This document shows, piece after piece, positions 63,714 through 64,000 of a DNA stretch of 64,000 bases; position 1 is the stretch's first letter; every line of letters starts with the position of its first letter. The notes beneath the pieces are model-generated. The model was not told the origin of the DNA. It worked only from the letters and a program-made list of their open reading frames with translations, and searched no databases. The stretch covers positions 30,473 through 94,472 of the forward strand of contig NZ_JAQMUB010000011.1 in assembly GCF_028330965.1 (NCBI RefSeq), read 5' to 3'. The DNA comes from Oscillatoria sp. CS-180 (GTDB lineage Bacteria > Cyanobacteriota > Cyanobacteriia > Phormidesmidales > Phormidesmidaceae). Made by a program: the position numbers and the translations under genes.

Positions 63714-64000
63714 TTACTCGAACAGCCTGTCGCGCTGCAAGTACCGCAACACATCGCCGGGGTCTTGGCGAATCAGCACGCCGTTCTCCGGCACGTCGAT
63801 CTTCGGACTCCACTCGATGCGCTCGATGCAGTTTCGTAGGTGAAACAGGTCGATTGCGCTTTGGGTGTCTGCTTCGGTGCCGACGAGATACAGGCGCAGT
63901 CGCTTGTGTCGTCGCTGGGGATGAGCGGGCTGACTCGGCAGCGACGGCGGTGCCGCCTCAGCGTGGTGAGACGGCAGAAAGTATTGAATGGTAATCACGA
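63714..64000 (-). CDS. Partial or small protein of unknown function in G+C-rich DNA
   Basis: An open frame of about 95 codons ending at 63714. A GTG at 63998 could be its start, but the true start may lie beyond the window edge. It includes RRHKRLRLYLVGTEADTQSA, HLRNCIERIEWSPKIDVPE and QDPGDVLRYLQRDRLFE. The segment LRLYLVGTEADT resembles short cyanobacterial proteins of no known function, but I cannot name a family. The DNA is markedly richer in G+C than the neighbouring sequence (37 of the first 60 bases, 63721-63780), hinting at different origin. Confidence 0.45.
   Translation of the reverse strand, partial: VITIQYFLPSHHAEAAPPSLPSQPAHPQRRHKRLRLYLVGTEADTQSAIDLFHLRNCIERIEWSPKIDVPENGVLIRQDPGDVLRYLQRDRLFE

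Overview
The window is cyanobacterial chromosome. The clearest signs are the split RNA polymerase beta-prime gene (rpoC1, not a single rpoC), the rpsT-tatD-rpoB-rpoC1 gene order, glucosylglycerol metabolism, a DUF1517 protein, and many HIP1-type GCGATCGC octamers. A small secreted peptide precursor resembling PatX (44043-44225) suggests a filamentous strain. No heterocyst genes are visible, so a non-heterocystous filamentous lineage (Leptolyngbya-like) is my best guess. I see no tRNA, rRNA, CRISPR array, transposase gene or prophage.

Layout. 1-6.5 kb (minus): transcription and translation genes rpoC1 (cut by the window edge), rpoB, a TatD nuclease and rpsT, with a structured rpoB leader. 6.7-8 kb: hisD. 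8.1-16.2 kb: a compatible-solute block in which a glucosylglycerol-hydrolase-like GH13 enzyme faces away from ggpS, followed by glpD and gpsA. Together these supply glycerol-3-phosphate, condense it with ADP-glucose, and recycle the product. glgC, which makes ADP-glucose, lies at 58 kb. 16-24 kb: a secreted unknown, rsmE-arsR, a small alarmone hydrolase, leuC, a Crp-type regulator, a membrane unknown and an AI-2E family transporter. 24-30 kb: a lipoprotein, an amino-acid ABC transporter without its ATPase, a thioredoxin-like protein and ribD.

30-34.3 kb is the most unusual metabolic region. It holds a sugar-phosphate cyclase with a roughly 150-residue N-terminal extension, a tightly linked glycosyltransferase-like gene and a phosphoribulokinase paralogue. 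34.5-38.3 kb is a FecR plus CHASE2-PAS-GGDEF-EAL signalling pair. 39-47 kb: DUF1517, proA, folB, accC, the PatX-like peptide, an EI24 protein and a short Hsp70. 47-57 kb: envelope and stress genes (transglutaminase, cation antiporter, App1-type phosphatase, DUF937, MscS, PLD, Dps, DUF1206, TenA). 57-63.5 kb: a WGxxGxxG protein, glgC, an HPF-cold-shock fusion, a PAP2 phosphatase, a 53-residue membrane protein and a sugar-type MFS transporter. The last ~290 bases are visibly richer in G+C and may start a different region.

Intergenic regions carry at least four families of short dispersed repeats. One has a long and a short form, one is nested inside another, and one shows base changes that preserve its hairpins. 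Start sites were adjusted where a Shine-Dalgarno sequence or family N-terminus supports a downstream start. All family names are from recall and motif reading; no database search was run.
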